Shown here piece by piece: positions 25,684-34,675 of a DNA stretch of 64,000 bases; position 1 is the stretch's first letter; each line of letters starts with the position of its first letter. The notes below the pieces were generated by a model. That model searched no databases. It was not told where the DNA came from and worked only from the letters and a program-made list of their open reading frames with translations. Origin of the DNA: an uncultured Christensenella sp. (GTDB lineage Bacteria > Bacillota > Clostridia > Christensenellales > Borkfalkiaceae); the NCBI GenBank assembly GCA_910578195.1, contig CAJTOY010000006.1:5824-69823 (forward strand). Reading direction: 5' to 3'. Made by a program: the position numbers and the translations under genes.

Positions 25684-25767
25684 TAAAACGCAGAGAAGCA
25701 AACAAAACCCGAGGGAGCTATGTGACCGAGAGTTGCCGCAGCTTGACGCAGTATTGCGACGATAGTC
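25684..25767 (+). repeat. intergenic structured repeat, copy A (shortened)
   Basis: Shares TAAAACGCAGAGAAGCAAAC, TGACCGAGAGTTGCCGCAGC and TTGACGCAGTATTGCGACG with copy B, but lacks the central hairpin stem. Tandem with copy B in the trmK-rpoD spacer. Confidence 0.75.
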
Positions 25768-25888
25768 TAAAACGCATAGAAGCGAGCAAGACAAGGAAAG
25801 CGAGGAAAACTTGAAGGAATTTACAATGATGTAAATGACTGAAAGTTGCCGCAGCTTGACACAGTATTGCGACGGTTTTATGCGTTTT
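25768..25888 (+). repeat. intergenic structured repeat, copy B
   Basis: The ends AAAACGCATA and TATGCGTTTT are perfect inverted repeats. The centre has TTTAC/GTAAA around ATGAT, and the 3' half has CACAGTATTGCGACG. It ends at the rpoD stop codon. Confidence 0.8.
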
Positions 25889-26945
25889 AAGTGTCGAGGA
25901 AATCGCGAAGATGCTTCGACCGCGACGGGTGGCGCAGCTTTCTCAATGCCTTTGCTTCAATCTGACGGATACGCTCACGCGTGACGTTGAATTCTCTGCC
26001 CACCTCTTCGAGGGTTCTGGGTCTGCCGTCGTCGACGCCGTAGCGGAGCCTTAACACCTTTTCCTCGCGCGGGGTCAAGCTGTTCAAAACGTTTAAAAGT
26101 GTTTCTTTCAGCATTGTCGTAGCCACGCTGTCGGAGGGGGTCACGCTCGTTTCGTCCTCGACGAAGTCTCCGATATGGCTGTCCTCTTCCTCGCCGATAG
26201 GGGTCTCCAAGGAAACGGGGTCGAGTGCGATTTTCTGAATTTCGCGCACGCGCTCCTCGGTTATGTGCATCTCCTCCGCAATCTCCGCGGGGGTCGGTTC
26301 TCTGCCGAATTTCTGCAATAAAAGTCTGGACACGCGGGTGAGCTTGTTTATTGTTTCGACCATATGCACGGGAATTCTTATAGTCCTCGCCTGGTCGGCA
26401 ATCGCCCTCGTTATAGCTTGTCTTATCCACCACGTCGCGTATGTCGAAAATTTGAAGCCCTTCTGGTAATCGAATTTTTCAACCGCCTTCATAAGTCCGA
26501 GGTTACCCTCTTGTATGAGGTCCAGAAACAACATACCGCGCCCGACGTACCTCTTCGCAATCGAAACGACAAGCCTCAAATTCGCCTCTGAAAGCTTTTT
26601 CTTCGCCTCTTCGTCGCCATCCTGCATTTTACGCGCAAGCTCGATTTCGTCGTCTGCGGACAGAAGCGGTACTTTGCCTATATCTTTTAGGTACATTTTG
26701 ACGGGGTCGTCGAGACCTATATCGGATAATGCCTGTTCGTAAAGCTCCTTGTCGCGCTCCGCTTCGTCGATTATCTGTATGCCCGCCTCTGCAATGGATT
26801 TATAGACGTAATCCATCTGCGCGGGAGTGGTTTCGTATTTTTCCATTATGTCGCAAAGCGCGTTCGTCGTTATACTGCCCTTCGAGCCGTAATTGTCTAT
26901 TATCTGTTTTAAAATGTCGCTAAGCTTTTGCTCCGATAAACTCAT
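25887..26945 (-). CDS. rpoD: primary sigma factor (sigma-70/sigma-A)
   Basis: Directs RNA polymerase to the TTGACA/TATAAT promoters seen throughout the window. The 352-residue protein has a short region 1.1-like N-terminus, region 1.2 (DPVKMYLKDIGKVPLLS), region 2 (EANLRLVVSIAKRYVGRGM, KFSTYATWWIRQAI), region 3 and a region 4.2 HTH (LEEVGREFNVTRERIRQIEA). It is compact, without the long acidic insert of proteobacterial RpoD. Its ATG overlaps the dnaG stop as ATGA with AAGG in front, giving the classic dnaG-rpoD pairing. Confidence 0.96.
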   Translation of the reverse strand: MSLSEQKLSDILKQIIDNYGSKGSITTNALCDIMEKYETTPAQMDYVYKSIAEAGIQIIDEAERDKELYEQALSDIGLDDPVKMYLKDIGKVPLLSADDEIELARKMQDGDEEAKKKLSEANLRLVVSIAKRYVGRGMLFLDLIQEGNLGLMKAVEKFDYQKGFKFSTYATWWIRQAITRAIADQARTIRIPVHMVETINKLTRVSRLLLQKFGREPTPAEIAEEMHITEERVREIQKIALDPVSLETPIGEEEDSHIGDFVEDETSVTPSDSVATTMLKETLLNVLNSLTPREEKVLRLRYGVDDGRPRTLEEVGREFNVTRERIRQIEAKALRKLRHPSRSKHLRDFLDT

Positions 26946-28729
26946 AGCCTTTCTCCGCTTTTTAATTTTTCCTTTTGTTTTAATAATTTTTGTATTTCAG
27001 ACGCGATTGCAAGCTTTTTTGCAATTTCGGTTTCGTTTTCCGCTTCCTTTTTCAAAGCGTCGATTCTCGAAGCAATGCTTTCGGTTTTCAAAAGCCTTAT
27101 ACTGTCGAAAAAGTAATTTTCGTTGACCTCGCCCGCAAGCTTGTTTCCGTCGTTCAAATCGAGAATAAACCCGAGCTCGGCGTATTCCGCCGTGTTTTCG
27201 TCGAAAAATTCGAACAGCTCGGCGGGCTGAATTCTCTCTTCGAGCATTTTTTTTGCCGCTATATATCGGGCTATAATTTTATGCACCTCGCTGCTTAACG
27301 GAATTTCGCGTATATCGCCGTCGGCGTATTTCGCGCCGAAAAGATACGCCGCGGTCACGAATCTCGACGCCTTTTCAATGGCGTTAGAATTATCCTTGCG
27401 CACCGCCTCTTCCTTGGGGGGCGGGGGCGACTTAGGGGTCGAATTCAAATCGCGGTTCAGCGATTCGTAGGTTATGCCCGTTTTGTCGCGCAGCTTTTTG
27501 AGTAAATCCTCTTGCTCGGCAACGCTGTCGGCGGTTCTGATTATTTTAATCGCCTCGGAAACGTACTTGCGCTTGTCCTCGGTTTTGGTTAAATCGAAAC
27601 CCTTGCCGAGCACCGTCAGTTTATAATCGATGAGCGGCAAGGCGCTGTCGAGGCATCTTTGATAGCCGTCCGCGCCGCGCTGTTTTATTACGTCGTCGGG
27701 GTCGAGTCCGTCCGGCAGAGGCACGACTTTAACGTTTATCCCCTCACCCTTTAAAATTTCGAGCCCGCGCATGTTCGCTTTTTGTCCCGCGCCGTCGCCG
27801 TCGTAGCTTATCAGCACGGTGTCGGCGTAGCGCTTTACAAGCCGCGCTTGTTCTTGCGTGAGCGAAGTGCCCATACTCGCCACAACGTTTTTAAAGCCCG
27901 CCTGATAGAGTGAAATGGTGTCCATATAGCCTTCGACCATAATCACTTCTTTTATAGTTTGGGTCTTTCTGAGCTTTTTTAAAAGGTTAAGATTGTAAAG
28001 AGTTTTACTTTTGTTGAACAATAAGGTTTCGCGCGTGTTTTTGTATTTTGCGAATTCGGTCTTTTTGAGCACCCGCCCGCCGAATGCGACGACCTCGTCC
28101 ATGGCGTTTATGACGGGGTAAATGAGCCGCCCGCCCTGCGCGTCGGAAAGTCTGCCGTCGACCTCGTTGACAGCGCCGCTGTCCACGATATCCTCCTTGG
28201 AATAACCTTTCGATAAAAGATATCTCGGCAAGTCGTTGAAATTGAGGCTTGCGCCCAGCCCGAACGTTCGGACGATATTCGATGGAATATTGCGCTTTAA
28301 TATGTAATTTATATGCTCGTCCGCTTTGCCAGAATTGAGGTTGTTTAAATAGAAATGCGCGCAGTCGTTCATTATTTTCAGCAAAACGTCGCGCTTTCTT
28401 TTCAGCTCGGCTGTCTTTTGGTTGTCAAAGCCCGACTGCGGAACTTCCAGCCCCGCGCGCTCGGCAAGCAGTTTTACCGCCTCCATAAAGTCGATATTTT
28501 CCATTTCGCGCACGAATTTTATTACGTCGCCCGATTCGCCGCAGCCGAAGCAGTGATAATATTGGTCAGCCTCGTTTATGGAAAACGACGGGGTTTTTTC
28601 ATGGTGAAACGGGCAACATGCCCAAAAGCTGTTGCCGCGCCGTTCGAGAGAAATATAATTCCCCGCAACTTCAACGATATTGAGTTTGTCTTTTAAGGTT
28701 ATTAAAAACTCTTGGAGTGCTGTTGCCAT
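26942..28729 (-). CDS. dnaG: DNA primase
   Basis: Synthesises RNA primers for replication. The 595-residue protein has an N-terminal CHC2 zinc finger (CPFHHEKTPS with CFGCGESGDV, residues 39-68), the RNA polymerase core with the TOPRIM motifs VEGYMD and SYDGDGAGQKA, and a C-terminal helicase-interaction domain. The start MATALQEFL at 28729 matches the family; 15 upstream codons are ignored. No ribosome binding site is visible. TATAAG lies 7 bases before the ATG, so a leaderless start is possible but weaker than for ecfA or mnmE. It is translationally coupled to rpoD. Confidence 0.95.
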   Translation of the reverse strand: MATALQEFLITLKDKLNIVEVAGNYISLERRGNSFWACCPFHHEKTPSFSINEADQYYHCFGCGESGDVIKFVREMENIDFMEAVKLLAERAGLEVPQSGFDNQKTAELKRKRDVLLKIMNDCAHFYLNNLNSGKADEHINYILKRNIPSNIVRTFGLGASLNFNDLPRYLLSKGYSKEDIVDSGAVNEVDGRLSDAQGGRLIYPVINAMDEVVAFGGRVLKKTEFAKYKNTRETLLFNKSKTLYNLNLLKKLRKTQTIKEVIMVEGYMDTISLYQAGFKNVVASMGTSLTQEQARLVKRYADTVLISYDGDGAGQKANMRGLEILKGEGINVKVVPLPDGLDPDDVIKQRGADGYQRCLDSALPLIDYKLTVLGKGFDLTKTEDKRKYVSEAIKIIRTADSVAEQEDLLKKLRDKTGITYESLNRDLNSTPKSPPPPKEEAVRKDNSNAIEKASRFVTAAYLFGAKYADGDIREIPLSSEVHKIIARYIAAKKMLEERIQPAELFEFFDENTAEYAELGFILDLNDGNKLAGEVNENYFFDSIRLLKTESIASRIDALKKEAENETEIAKKLAIASEIQKLLKQKEKLKSGERL

Positions 28730-28742
28730 ATGAATTCTTATA

Positions 28743-28864
28743 TAAAATACGCAGATACGGGCAAGACAAGGCAAACAGGCGTTTACGAAGAGCGCTTACT
28801 ATTTGGTAAGTAACCCGACGTAAAGCGGAGTTTAACGCAGTATTGCGAAGTATGTACGGATTTT
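28743..28864 (+). repeat. intergenic structured repeat, copy C
   Basis: Contains GATACGGGCAAGACAAGG, the hairpin CTTAC-tattt-GGTAAG, and AACGCAGTATTGCGAAG. The outer ends AAAATACGCAGATAC and GTATGTACGGATTTT are imperfect complements. It lies between the dgt stop and the dnaG start. Confidence 0.78.
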
Positions 28865-28867
28865 AAT

Positions 28868-29887
28868 TTATTTTTCGTCGACGAACGTCCAACCCTTAGG
28901 TATAAATACGTTATTAAACATATAAATCGCGTATCTGTCGGTCATGGACGAAAGGTAGTCGCAAACGACCTGCTCGCGGGAGTATTCGTCGAGAAGCGCA
29001 ACGTACTGCTCGGGAAGCTTGTCGCAATTTTTTAAAAAATACGAGTACATTGCGGAAAGCATTCTCTCCGCCTTCTCTTCCTCGGCGCGCGCCGTGCCCG
29101 AAAGATACACCCGTTCGAACATAAACGAACGCAATTGCTCGCTCGCTTTTTCGACTTGTGAGTCCATTTTAACCTCGCCGTCGCAAGAGTTTTGATAAAT
29201 GGACGTTATCGCGGTATTTATACGCTCCTTCGAGCTTGAACCGAGCGCGCAGATTATTTCCTTCGGCACGTCGGAAAGCTTTAAAATCCCCGCCCGAACC
29301 GCGTCGTTGAGGTCGTGGTTTATGTAAGCTATTCTGTCCGCAAGGGAAACGCACTTCCCCTCCGGCGTGGCGGGATTGCCGCTTTTTTTATGGTTTAAAA
29401 TGCCGTCGCGCACTTCGTAGGTTAAATTCAACCCGCAGCCGTCCTTTTCGAGAACGTCCACGACGCGCAAAGATTGCACGTTGTGCTGAAAGCCCGTCGG
29501 CGACAATTTATTCAATATCCGCTCGCCGCTGTGTCCGAAAGGGGTGTGCCCCAAATCGTGTCCGAGCGCGATTGCCTCGCACAAGTCCTCGTTTAACGAG
29601 AGGGCGCGCGCAATGCTTCTCGCTATCTGCGCGACGTCGAGCGTGTGCGTCAGGCGCGTTATGTAATGGTCGCCCTCGGGCGAAAAGAAAACCTGCGTCT
29701 TGTTTTTCAGCCTTCTGAACGCCTTACAGTATATAAGTCTGTCTCTGTCGCGCTGAAAATCCGTGCGCATGGCGCAAGGCGCCTCCTCGCGCTGTCTGCC
29801 GCGGGTGTTTTCCGACTTTGTGGCATACGGCGAAAGAAAAGCCTTTTCTATTGCGTACGTTTTTTCTTTCAGCGACAATTTTTCCAT
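28868..29887 (-). CDS. dgt: deoxyguanosinetriphosphate triphosphohydrolase-like protein
   Basis: HD-domain enzyme that splits dNTPs into nucleoside and triphosphate, affecting dNTP pools. The 339-residue protein has RDFQRDRDR-like (RTDFQRDRDRLIYCKAFRRL) and KTQVF segments, then the metal-binding HD motif: HTLDVAQIARS followed by GHDLGHTPFGHSGE. The start MEKLSLKEKTYA at 29887 matches homologues; the frame extends about 97 codons upstream into repeat D without similarity. No obvious ribosome binding site. dgt-dnaG-rpoD is a conserved Clostridia order; here repeats separate it from both neighbours. Confidence 0.92.
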   Translation of the reverse strand: MEKLSLKEKTYAIEKAFLSPYATKSENTRGRQREEAPCAMRTDFQRDRDRLIYCKAFRRLKNKTQVFFSPEGDHYITRLTHTLDVAQIARSIARALSLNEDLCEAIALGHDLGHTPFGHSGERILNKLSPTGFQHNVQSLRVVDVLEKDGCGLNLTYEVRDGILNHKKSGNPATPEGKCVSLADRIAYINHDLNDAVRAGILKLSDVPKEIICALGSSSKERINTAITSIYQNSCDGEVKMDSQVEKASEQLRSFMFERVYLSGTARAEEEKAERMLSAMYSYFLKNCDKLPEQYVALLDEYSREQVVCDYLSSMTDRYAIYMFNNVFIPKGWTFVDEK

Positions 29888-29959
29888 TACGTTTATTATT
29901 ACGAAAAATATTTGTAATTTCCTTTTTTTGTACAAAAAAAGATTAAATTTTCGAAATTT

Positions 29960-30107
29960 AAATACGGTGGAGATACGAGCAGAACGAGAAGCGTGCGGAT
30001 TTGTTGAAGGGAGCTTACTAAAAAGGTAAGTGACCGAAACAAAACGCAAACGCGACAAAGTTATGCGACGTATATCCGCCGTATTGCGCAGTATATCCGC
30101 CGTATTT
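29960..30107 (+). repeat. intergenic structured repeat, copy D
   Basis: The ends AAATACGG and CCGTATTT are perfect complements. The centre is CTTAC-taaaaa-GGTAAG followed by TGACCGAAAC. The 3' part has a short internal duplication of GTATATCCGCC. It ends at the ymfI-like stop codon. Confidence 0.78.
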
Positions 30108-30831
30108 ACTTTCCAAACCCGCCGCCGACGGAAAGCACCTCGCCCGTGACGTACTCCGCTTCGGCAAGGTACAAACAAGCCTTAGCCACGTCCTCGGGGC
30201 GACCTATTCTGCCCGCGGGAATTTGTTCGATAAGCTGCTCCATTTCGTCGCCCGTAAGATGTGCGTTCATGTCGGTATCTATTACTCCCGGCGAAACGCA
30301 GTTGACCCGCACGTTGGACGGCGCGAGCTCCTTTGCAAGCGCCTTGGTAAACGCAATCACCGCGCCCTTAGACGCGGAATACGCAACCTCGCAGCTTGCG
30401 CCGACCTCGCCCCAAATCGACGAAACGTTGATAATGCTTCCGCCGCCGTTGCCTATCATTTTATCGACCGCCGAGCGGCAGCAGTTGAACGCGCCCTTGA
30501 CGTTTACGTCGAAAACTCTGTCCCAGTCGGACGGCGTTGTGTCCTGAATTACCCGCACGAGCGAAATGCCCGCGTTGTTGACAAGCACGTCTAACTTTTC
30601 GTATATGCCGAAAAATTCGTCGAACATATTCTTAACTTGCGCGGGGTCGGAAACGTCGGCGGGCATAAGCACCGAGCAGTAGCCCTGCATATTGAATTCT
30701 TCCTGCGTGGCGAGCGCGGCTTGTTCGTCGCTGTTGTAATTGAGCGCGACTTCGTAGCCGTGCTTTAAAAATTCAAGGGCAATCGCCTTGCCTATTCCCT
30801 TTGTTCCGCCAGTAATCAAAGCAGTTTTCAT
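30106..30831 (-). CDS. ymfI: SDR-family reductase, probably EF-P 5-aminopentanone reductase (YmfI-like)
   Basis: NAD(P)H-dependent reductase of 241 residues with the Rossmann motif TGGTKGIGKAIA, NNAG, and the catalytic Ser/Tyr/Lys in SSIWGEVGASCEVAYSASKG. The SIWGExGASCE context and EIPxGRIxRPE-like tail match the YmfI branch, which reduces the 5-aminopentanone group on elongation factor P, better than FabG, which lacks this sequence. FabG remains possible. The first four bases overlap aroK (ATGA), so it is the last gene of the long aro transcript. Confidence 0.7.
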   Translation of the reverse strand: MKTALITGGTKGIGKAIALEFLKHGYEVALNYNSDEQAALATQEEFNMQGYCSVLMPADVSDPAQVKNMFDEFFGIYEKLDVLVNNAGISLVRVIQDTTPSDWDRVFDVNVKGAFNCCRSAVDKMIGNGGGSIINVSSIWGEVGASCEVAYSASKGAVIAFTKALAKELAPSNVRVNCVSPGVIDTDMNAHLTGDEMEQLIEQIPAGRIGRPEDVAKACLYLAEAEYVTGEVLSVGGGFGK

Positions 30832-31316
30832 ATTCTCTCCGTTATTATCCTTGCGATTTCGTCGGGGGAAAGCCCGTCCGTATCGACAATTATATCCGCC
30901 GCTTTTTCGTAAATCGGCTGTCTGGTTTTATAAAGCTCGTTTATTTTCTCGCTCGCAACGCCCTTTAAAAGCGGGCGTTCGGAGTTTCCCTCGACCCGCC
31001 GTATAAGCGTTTCGGGCGTTGTTCTCAAAAACACTATTTTTCCGTCACGCTTCAACGCCGCCGTGTTTTCGGCGCGAAGCAAGCACCCGCCGCCCGTTGC
31101 GATTACCGCGCCCGACAGCGCGGAAAGCTTTTCCACCGTTCGGCTTTCGATATCGCGAAAATACTCCTCGCCGAAGCGCGAAAAAATTTCGTTTATCGCG
31201 CCGTGTTCTTTGACTATCTCTTCGTCGGTGTCGTACACCGCAAAGCCCAACCGCGCAAAAGCTTTGGCGACGGTGGTCTTGCCGCTGCCCGGCATACCCG
31301 CAAGCACTATGTTCAT
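30828..31316 (-). CDS. aroK: shikimate kinase
   Basis: Phosphorylates shikimate at the 3-hydroxyl with ATP. The 162-residue protein has P-loop GMPGSGKTTVAK, DTDEEI for shikimate binding, FRDIESRTVEKL, GGGCLLR and the RPLLKG lid. The start MNIVLAGM overlaps the aroQ stop (ATGA). Residue count and motifs are standard. Confidence 0.95.
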   Translation of the reverse strand: MNIVLAGMPGSGKTTVAKAFARLGFAVYDTDEEIVKEHGAINEIFSRFGEEYFRDIESRTVEKLSALSGAVIATGGGCLLRAENTAALKRDGKIVFLRTTPETLIRRVEGNSERPLLKGVASEKINELYKTRQPIYEKAADIIVDTDGLSPDEIARIITERI

Positions 31317-31726
31317 AGCTTGAAGCTTTCGGCGGCTAAAATGTAGCTGTTCATGCCGAACCCGCAAATTACGCCCTTGCAGACCTCGGAAAGCACCGAT
31401 TTATGTCTGAACTCCTCGCGCGCGTGCACGTTTGACATGTGCACCTCGACGACGGGTACGGAAACCGAAGCTATCGCATCGCGGATAGCGTAGCTGTAAT
31501 GGGTGTACGCGCCCGCGTTTAAAATTATTCCGTCGAAGCCGGAAGCTTCCTGAATTGCCGTACAGATATCGCCCTCTGAATTGCTTTGGTAAAACTCGCA
31601 GATATCGTTCTTGAAATGCTTTGAAATTTCGAGGTTTATCTCGTCGAGGGTCTGCGTGCCGTATACCCCCTTTTCCCTTACGCCCGTCATATTGAGGTTG
31701 ACGCCGTTTATAAATAAAAATTTCAT
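31313..31726 (-). CDS. aroQ: type II 3-dehydroquinate dehydratase
   Basis: Removes water from 3-dehydroquinate. The 137-residue protein has INGVNLNMTGVREKGVYG with the catalytic Tyr, FYQSNSEGDI, LNAGAYTHYS and EVHMSNVHAREEFRHKS, all standard except that the usual P-N-L-N is V-N-L-N. It overlaps aroE upstream and aroK downstream by ATGA junctions. Confidence 0.95.
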   Translation of the reverse strand: MKFLFINGVNLNMTGVREKGVYGTQTLDEINLEISKHFKNDICEFYQSNSEGDICTAIQEASGFDGIILNAGAYTHYSYAIRDAIASVSVPVVEVHMSNVHAREEFRHKSVLSEVCKGVICGFGMNSYILAAESFKL

Positions 31727-32511
31727 TTTATATTCTCCTTGTACTCTTCGAACAGCCGTTTTGCTTCCGCCTCGTTAGCGGTGCGGTCGAAATAGATGCA
31801 TTCGGCGTAATACGCCTGATAAAAAAGCATTGCCGCGCCGTTGATTATCTTTTTGCCGAGGCTTTCGGCGATTTGCAAAAACTTGCTTTTTTCGGGGGTG
31901 TAAATCAAATCCAGCGCGACATCGCAACCGCGCAAAACCTCTTCGCCGACGGGGGAAATTCCCTCGGTTTTGTGCATGCCGACCCCGCTCGCGTTGACAA
32001 TTAAAAAATAGGGCTTGACCTCGATTTCTTTAAGCGCGCGCACGCCTCCGACCGAAAGCGCGTTTTCGTAGTGCAAGTCGTATAAATCGACCGCCGCGCC
32101 CCCTTCAATCAGCTTTTTCGCGACGCTTCTGCCCGCGCCGCCCGCGCCGATCAGCAACACGTTTTTGCCGCCGATATCCACACCGTTGTTTACGAGCATA
32201 AGCGAAAACCCCTCGCCGTCCGTATTGTAGCCCGTCCGCGCCTTAACCGTGTTGACCGCACCGAAAGAGGTCGCGTCGCCGACAGTCTTTTCAAGGTGCC
32301 TGATTATCGAAAGTTTGTAGGGTATCGTTATGTTGAAGCCGTCCAGCCCCGAAATTAAACTTTCGATTGACCCTTCGAACTCCTCTTCGGGGACTGAAAT
32401 TTTGCGGTAGTCGACCTTGTTGCCCGTCTTTTCCGCGATAAACGCGTGCATTTCGGGGCTCAGAGATTTGGAAACGTCTTTGCCGATTACGGCTAAATTC
32501 AAGGTTTTCAT
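31723..32511 (-). CDS. aroE: shikimate dehydrogenase
   Basis: NADPH-dependent reduction of 3-dehydroshikimate. The 262-residue protein has substrate motif SKSLSPEMH (S-x-S-P), NITIPYK with the catalytic Lys, NTDGEGF, and the nucleotide-binding GAGGAGRSVA. The end MLFYQAYYAECIYF fits the family, although the common Q-A corresponds to a Y-Q-A-Y here. The start MKTLNLAVIG overlaps aroB by ATGA. Confidence 0.94.
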   Translation of the reverse strand: MKTLNLAVIGKDVSKSLSPEMHAFIAEKTGNKVDYRKISVPEEEFEGSIESLISGLDGFNITIPYKLSIIRHLEKTVGDATSFGAVNTVKARTGYNTDGEGFSLMLVNNGVDIGGKNVLLIGAGGAGRSVAKKLIEGGAAVDLYDLHYENALSVGGVRALKEIEVKPYFLIVNASGVGMHKTEGISPVGEEVLRGCDVALDLIYTPEKSKFLQIAESLGKKIINGAAMLFYQAYYAECIYFDRTANEAEAKRLFEEYKENIK

Positions 32512-33551
32512 AATAGCATGTCTCTGCACTCGATCAAAAGCGCGGAGTACTCGTCGGGTTCGAGCAGAATTTCCGTGCAGACGCCCTCGGACACGGGTAC
32601 AATGACCGATATTTTTTTGCCCGTATTTTTCTTGTCGTGCATTGCGAAATTTACGGCGTTTTCTATATTTTCGTACGCGGGGATATTTTTAATAACCGTC
32701 TTTATAAGCGAAATTAAATTGTCGTAATACGCGCCCCCGCCCAGCCCTATCGCGCGGGCGATGTACATTTCGTAATATGTGCCGATAAGCACGAATTCGC
32801 CGTGCGACTTTCTGCCGTAGTACAGTTCGAACGCGTGCCCCGTGGTATGACCGAGGTTAAGGGTCTTTCTTAATCCGTACAAATCCCGCTCGTCTCCGCT
32901 CACGATTTCCGCCTTGTGGCGTATACAGTCGGCGGAAATTTCTTCGAGAAAATCAAAATTATTCAGCTTGTCCGAATTTTTTAAAAGCTTTTCGTATATT
33001 TCCTTGTTCAGCGCGCCGTATTTTATAATTTCGCCCAGCCCGCAACGTATTTCGCGCTTCGGAAGGGTTTTTAGAAACATGGGGTCGACAATCACCTCTT
33101 CGGGCTGATAAAACGTGCCGATAAGGTTTTTGACCCTTTTAAAATCAATCGCGGTTTTGCCGCCGACCGAGCTGTCGACCTGCGCCAGAAGCGTGGTAGG
33201 TATCTGCACCAGATGCACGCCGCGCATATACAGCGCCGCCGCAAGCCCCGCGATATCGCCGACCACGCCGCCGCCGAACGCAATTACGCGACAGCCGCGC
33301 TCCATGCCCGCCTCCGCCATTTCCTCTAAAATTTCAAAGAGATACCGCTGTGTTTTCGAGGTTTCGCCCGCAGGCAGAATTTTTATTGCAACGCTGCCGC
33401 CGAACGTCTGCCAGAGAAGGTGTCGATACAGCCCGAACACGTTTTTGTCGGTCACGATAAAAAGCTGTCTGTCCGTAAGGCGCGGCGCGTATTTTTCGAA
33501 CGCGCCCTTGCCGCAGTGAATGGCGCTGTCGTTCAAAGTGATTTCCGTCAT
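32508..33551 (-). CDS. aroB: 3-dehydroquinate synthase
   Basis: Cyclises DAHP to 3-dehydroquinate using NAD+ and a divalent metal. The 347-residue protein has the NAD region PAGETSKTQRYLFEI, GGGVVGDIAGLAAALYMRG, IPTTLLAQVDSSVGGKTAID, and zinc ligands in LGHTTGHAFE and GEFVLIGTYYEMYIA. The usual H-G-E-A-V-x-x-G-M appears as H-G-E-F-V-L-I-G-T. I choose the ATG at 33551, inside the aroC stop; 39 upstream codons are not family-like. Confidence 0.95.
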   Translation of the reverse strand: MTEITLNDSAIHCGKGAFEKYAPRLTDRQLFIVTDKNVFGLYRHLLWQTFGGSVAIKILPAGETSKTQRYLFEILEEMAEAGMERGCRVIAFGGGVVGDIAGLAAALYMRGVHLVQIPTTLLAQVDSSVGGKTAIDFKRVKNLIGTFYQPEEVIVDPMFLKTLPKREIRCGLGEIIKYGALNKEIYEKLLKNSDKLNNFDFLEEISADCIRHKAEIVSGDERDLYGLRKTLNLGHTTGHAFELYYGRKSHGEFVLIGTYYEMYIARAIGLGGGAYYDNLISLIKTVIKNIPAYENIENAVNFAMHDKKNTGKKISVIVPVSEGVCTEILLEPDEYSALLIECRDMLL

Positions 33552-34675
33552 GGTAAGTCGTTGTACCTTTTTATTACTTCGTCCATATTGTCGCCGCCGA
33601 GCCGCTTCGAAATAACATCTGCAAGCGCGAACGCCGTCACGCTTTCCAAAATTATTTCGGCGGCGCAAATTGCGATTACGTCGCTTCTCTCCGCGGCGGC
33701 GGTAACTTTAAGCTTGGTTTCGCTATCGACCGTGTTCAAACCTTTCATAAGGGTAGGAATGGGTTTCAACGCGGCTTTCAAAACAATTTCGCCGCCGTTG
33801 GACATACCGCCCTCAATACCGCCCGCGTTGTTTGTTTTACGAAAATATTTTCCGTTCTCGTAAAAAATTTCGTCGTGAACCTTGCTTCCCTCGCGCCTTG
33901 CGGCTTCGAAACCCAAGCCCACCTCAACGCCCTTTACCGCCTGCACGCTCATAAGCGCGAAGCATAAAATTGCGTCGAGCTTGTCCGAGTACCGCATACA
34001 ACTGCCGAACCCGCTTTTCAGCCCTATAACGCGGATTTCCACCACGCCGCCAGCGGTGTCGCCGCCCGCTTTGAGCTCGTCTATTCTTTTAATTGCCTTC
34101 GACTGAATTTCACTATCAAGCATGAAAAGGGGCTGAGATTTTGCTTCTTCGAGCTTGTCGAAGGGGTATTCATTTCCGTCCGCAATTCCGCAGACGCTTT
34201 TAACATACCCCGAAACCCCGATACCGAGCGCGCGCAGATACTGCCGCGCGATACTGCCCGCAACCACCCGCGCCGCCGTTTCTCTCGCGCTGGCGCGTTC
34301 TAAAACGTTTCTCGCGTCGGCGTGCCCGAATTTGAGCATGCCAGTCAAATCCGCGTGACCCGGGCGGACGGCGGTCAGCCTTTTTTTGCTAACGTCGCAC
34401 CCCTCGGGCGCCATATATTCCCGCCAATTTTCGTAATCGGAATTAATCACCGCGAACGCCAGAGGACTGCCGAGGGTGTATAAATTCCGAACGCCGCTGA
34501 TAATTTCAGCCTTGTCGCGCTCGATTTTCTGTCTGCCGCCGCGACCGTAGCCGCTTTGCCGCAGCGCAAGATAGCGGTTGATTTCGTCGATATCGATTTT
34601 GAGGTTCGAGGGCAGCCCCTCGATTATCCCCGTCAGCGCTTTGCCGTGCGATTCGCCCGCGGTTGAAAGCTTCAT
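33548..34675 (-). CDS. aroC: chorismate synthase
   Basis: Converts EPSP to chorismate with reduced FMN. The 375-residue protein has TAGESHGKALTGIIEGLP, RQSGYGRGGRQKIE, RPGHADLTG, ARETAARVVAG and NAGGIEGGMSNGG, all classic. Its ATG overlaps the MBL gene stop and its stop overlaps aroB. aroA and the DAHP synthase gene are not in the window. Confidence 0.97.
   Translation of the reverse strand: MKLSTAGESHGKALTGIIEGLPSNLKIDIDEINRYLALRQSGYGRGGRQKIERDKAEIISGVRNLYTLGSPLAFAVINSDYENWREYMAPEGCDVSKKRLTAVRPGHADLTGMLKFGHADARNVLERASARETAARVVAGSIARQYLRALGIGVSGYVKSVCGIADGNEYPFDKLEEAKSQPLFMLDSEIQSKAIKRIDELKAGGDTAGGVVEIRVIGLKSGFGSCMRYSDKLDAILCFALMSVQAVKGVEVGLGFEAARREGSKVHDEIFYENGKYFRKTNNAGGIEGGMSNGGEIVLKAALKPIPTLMKGLNTVDSETKLKVTAAAERSDVIAICAAEIILESVTAFALADVISKRLGGDNMDEVIKRYNDLP

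Noticed and set aside
25669..25794. 42-codon upstream extension of trmK
   Set aside because: It lies within repeat copies A and B, is rich in Cys/Ser/Leu and is not family-like; the start at 25668 matches TrmK.
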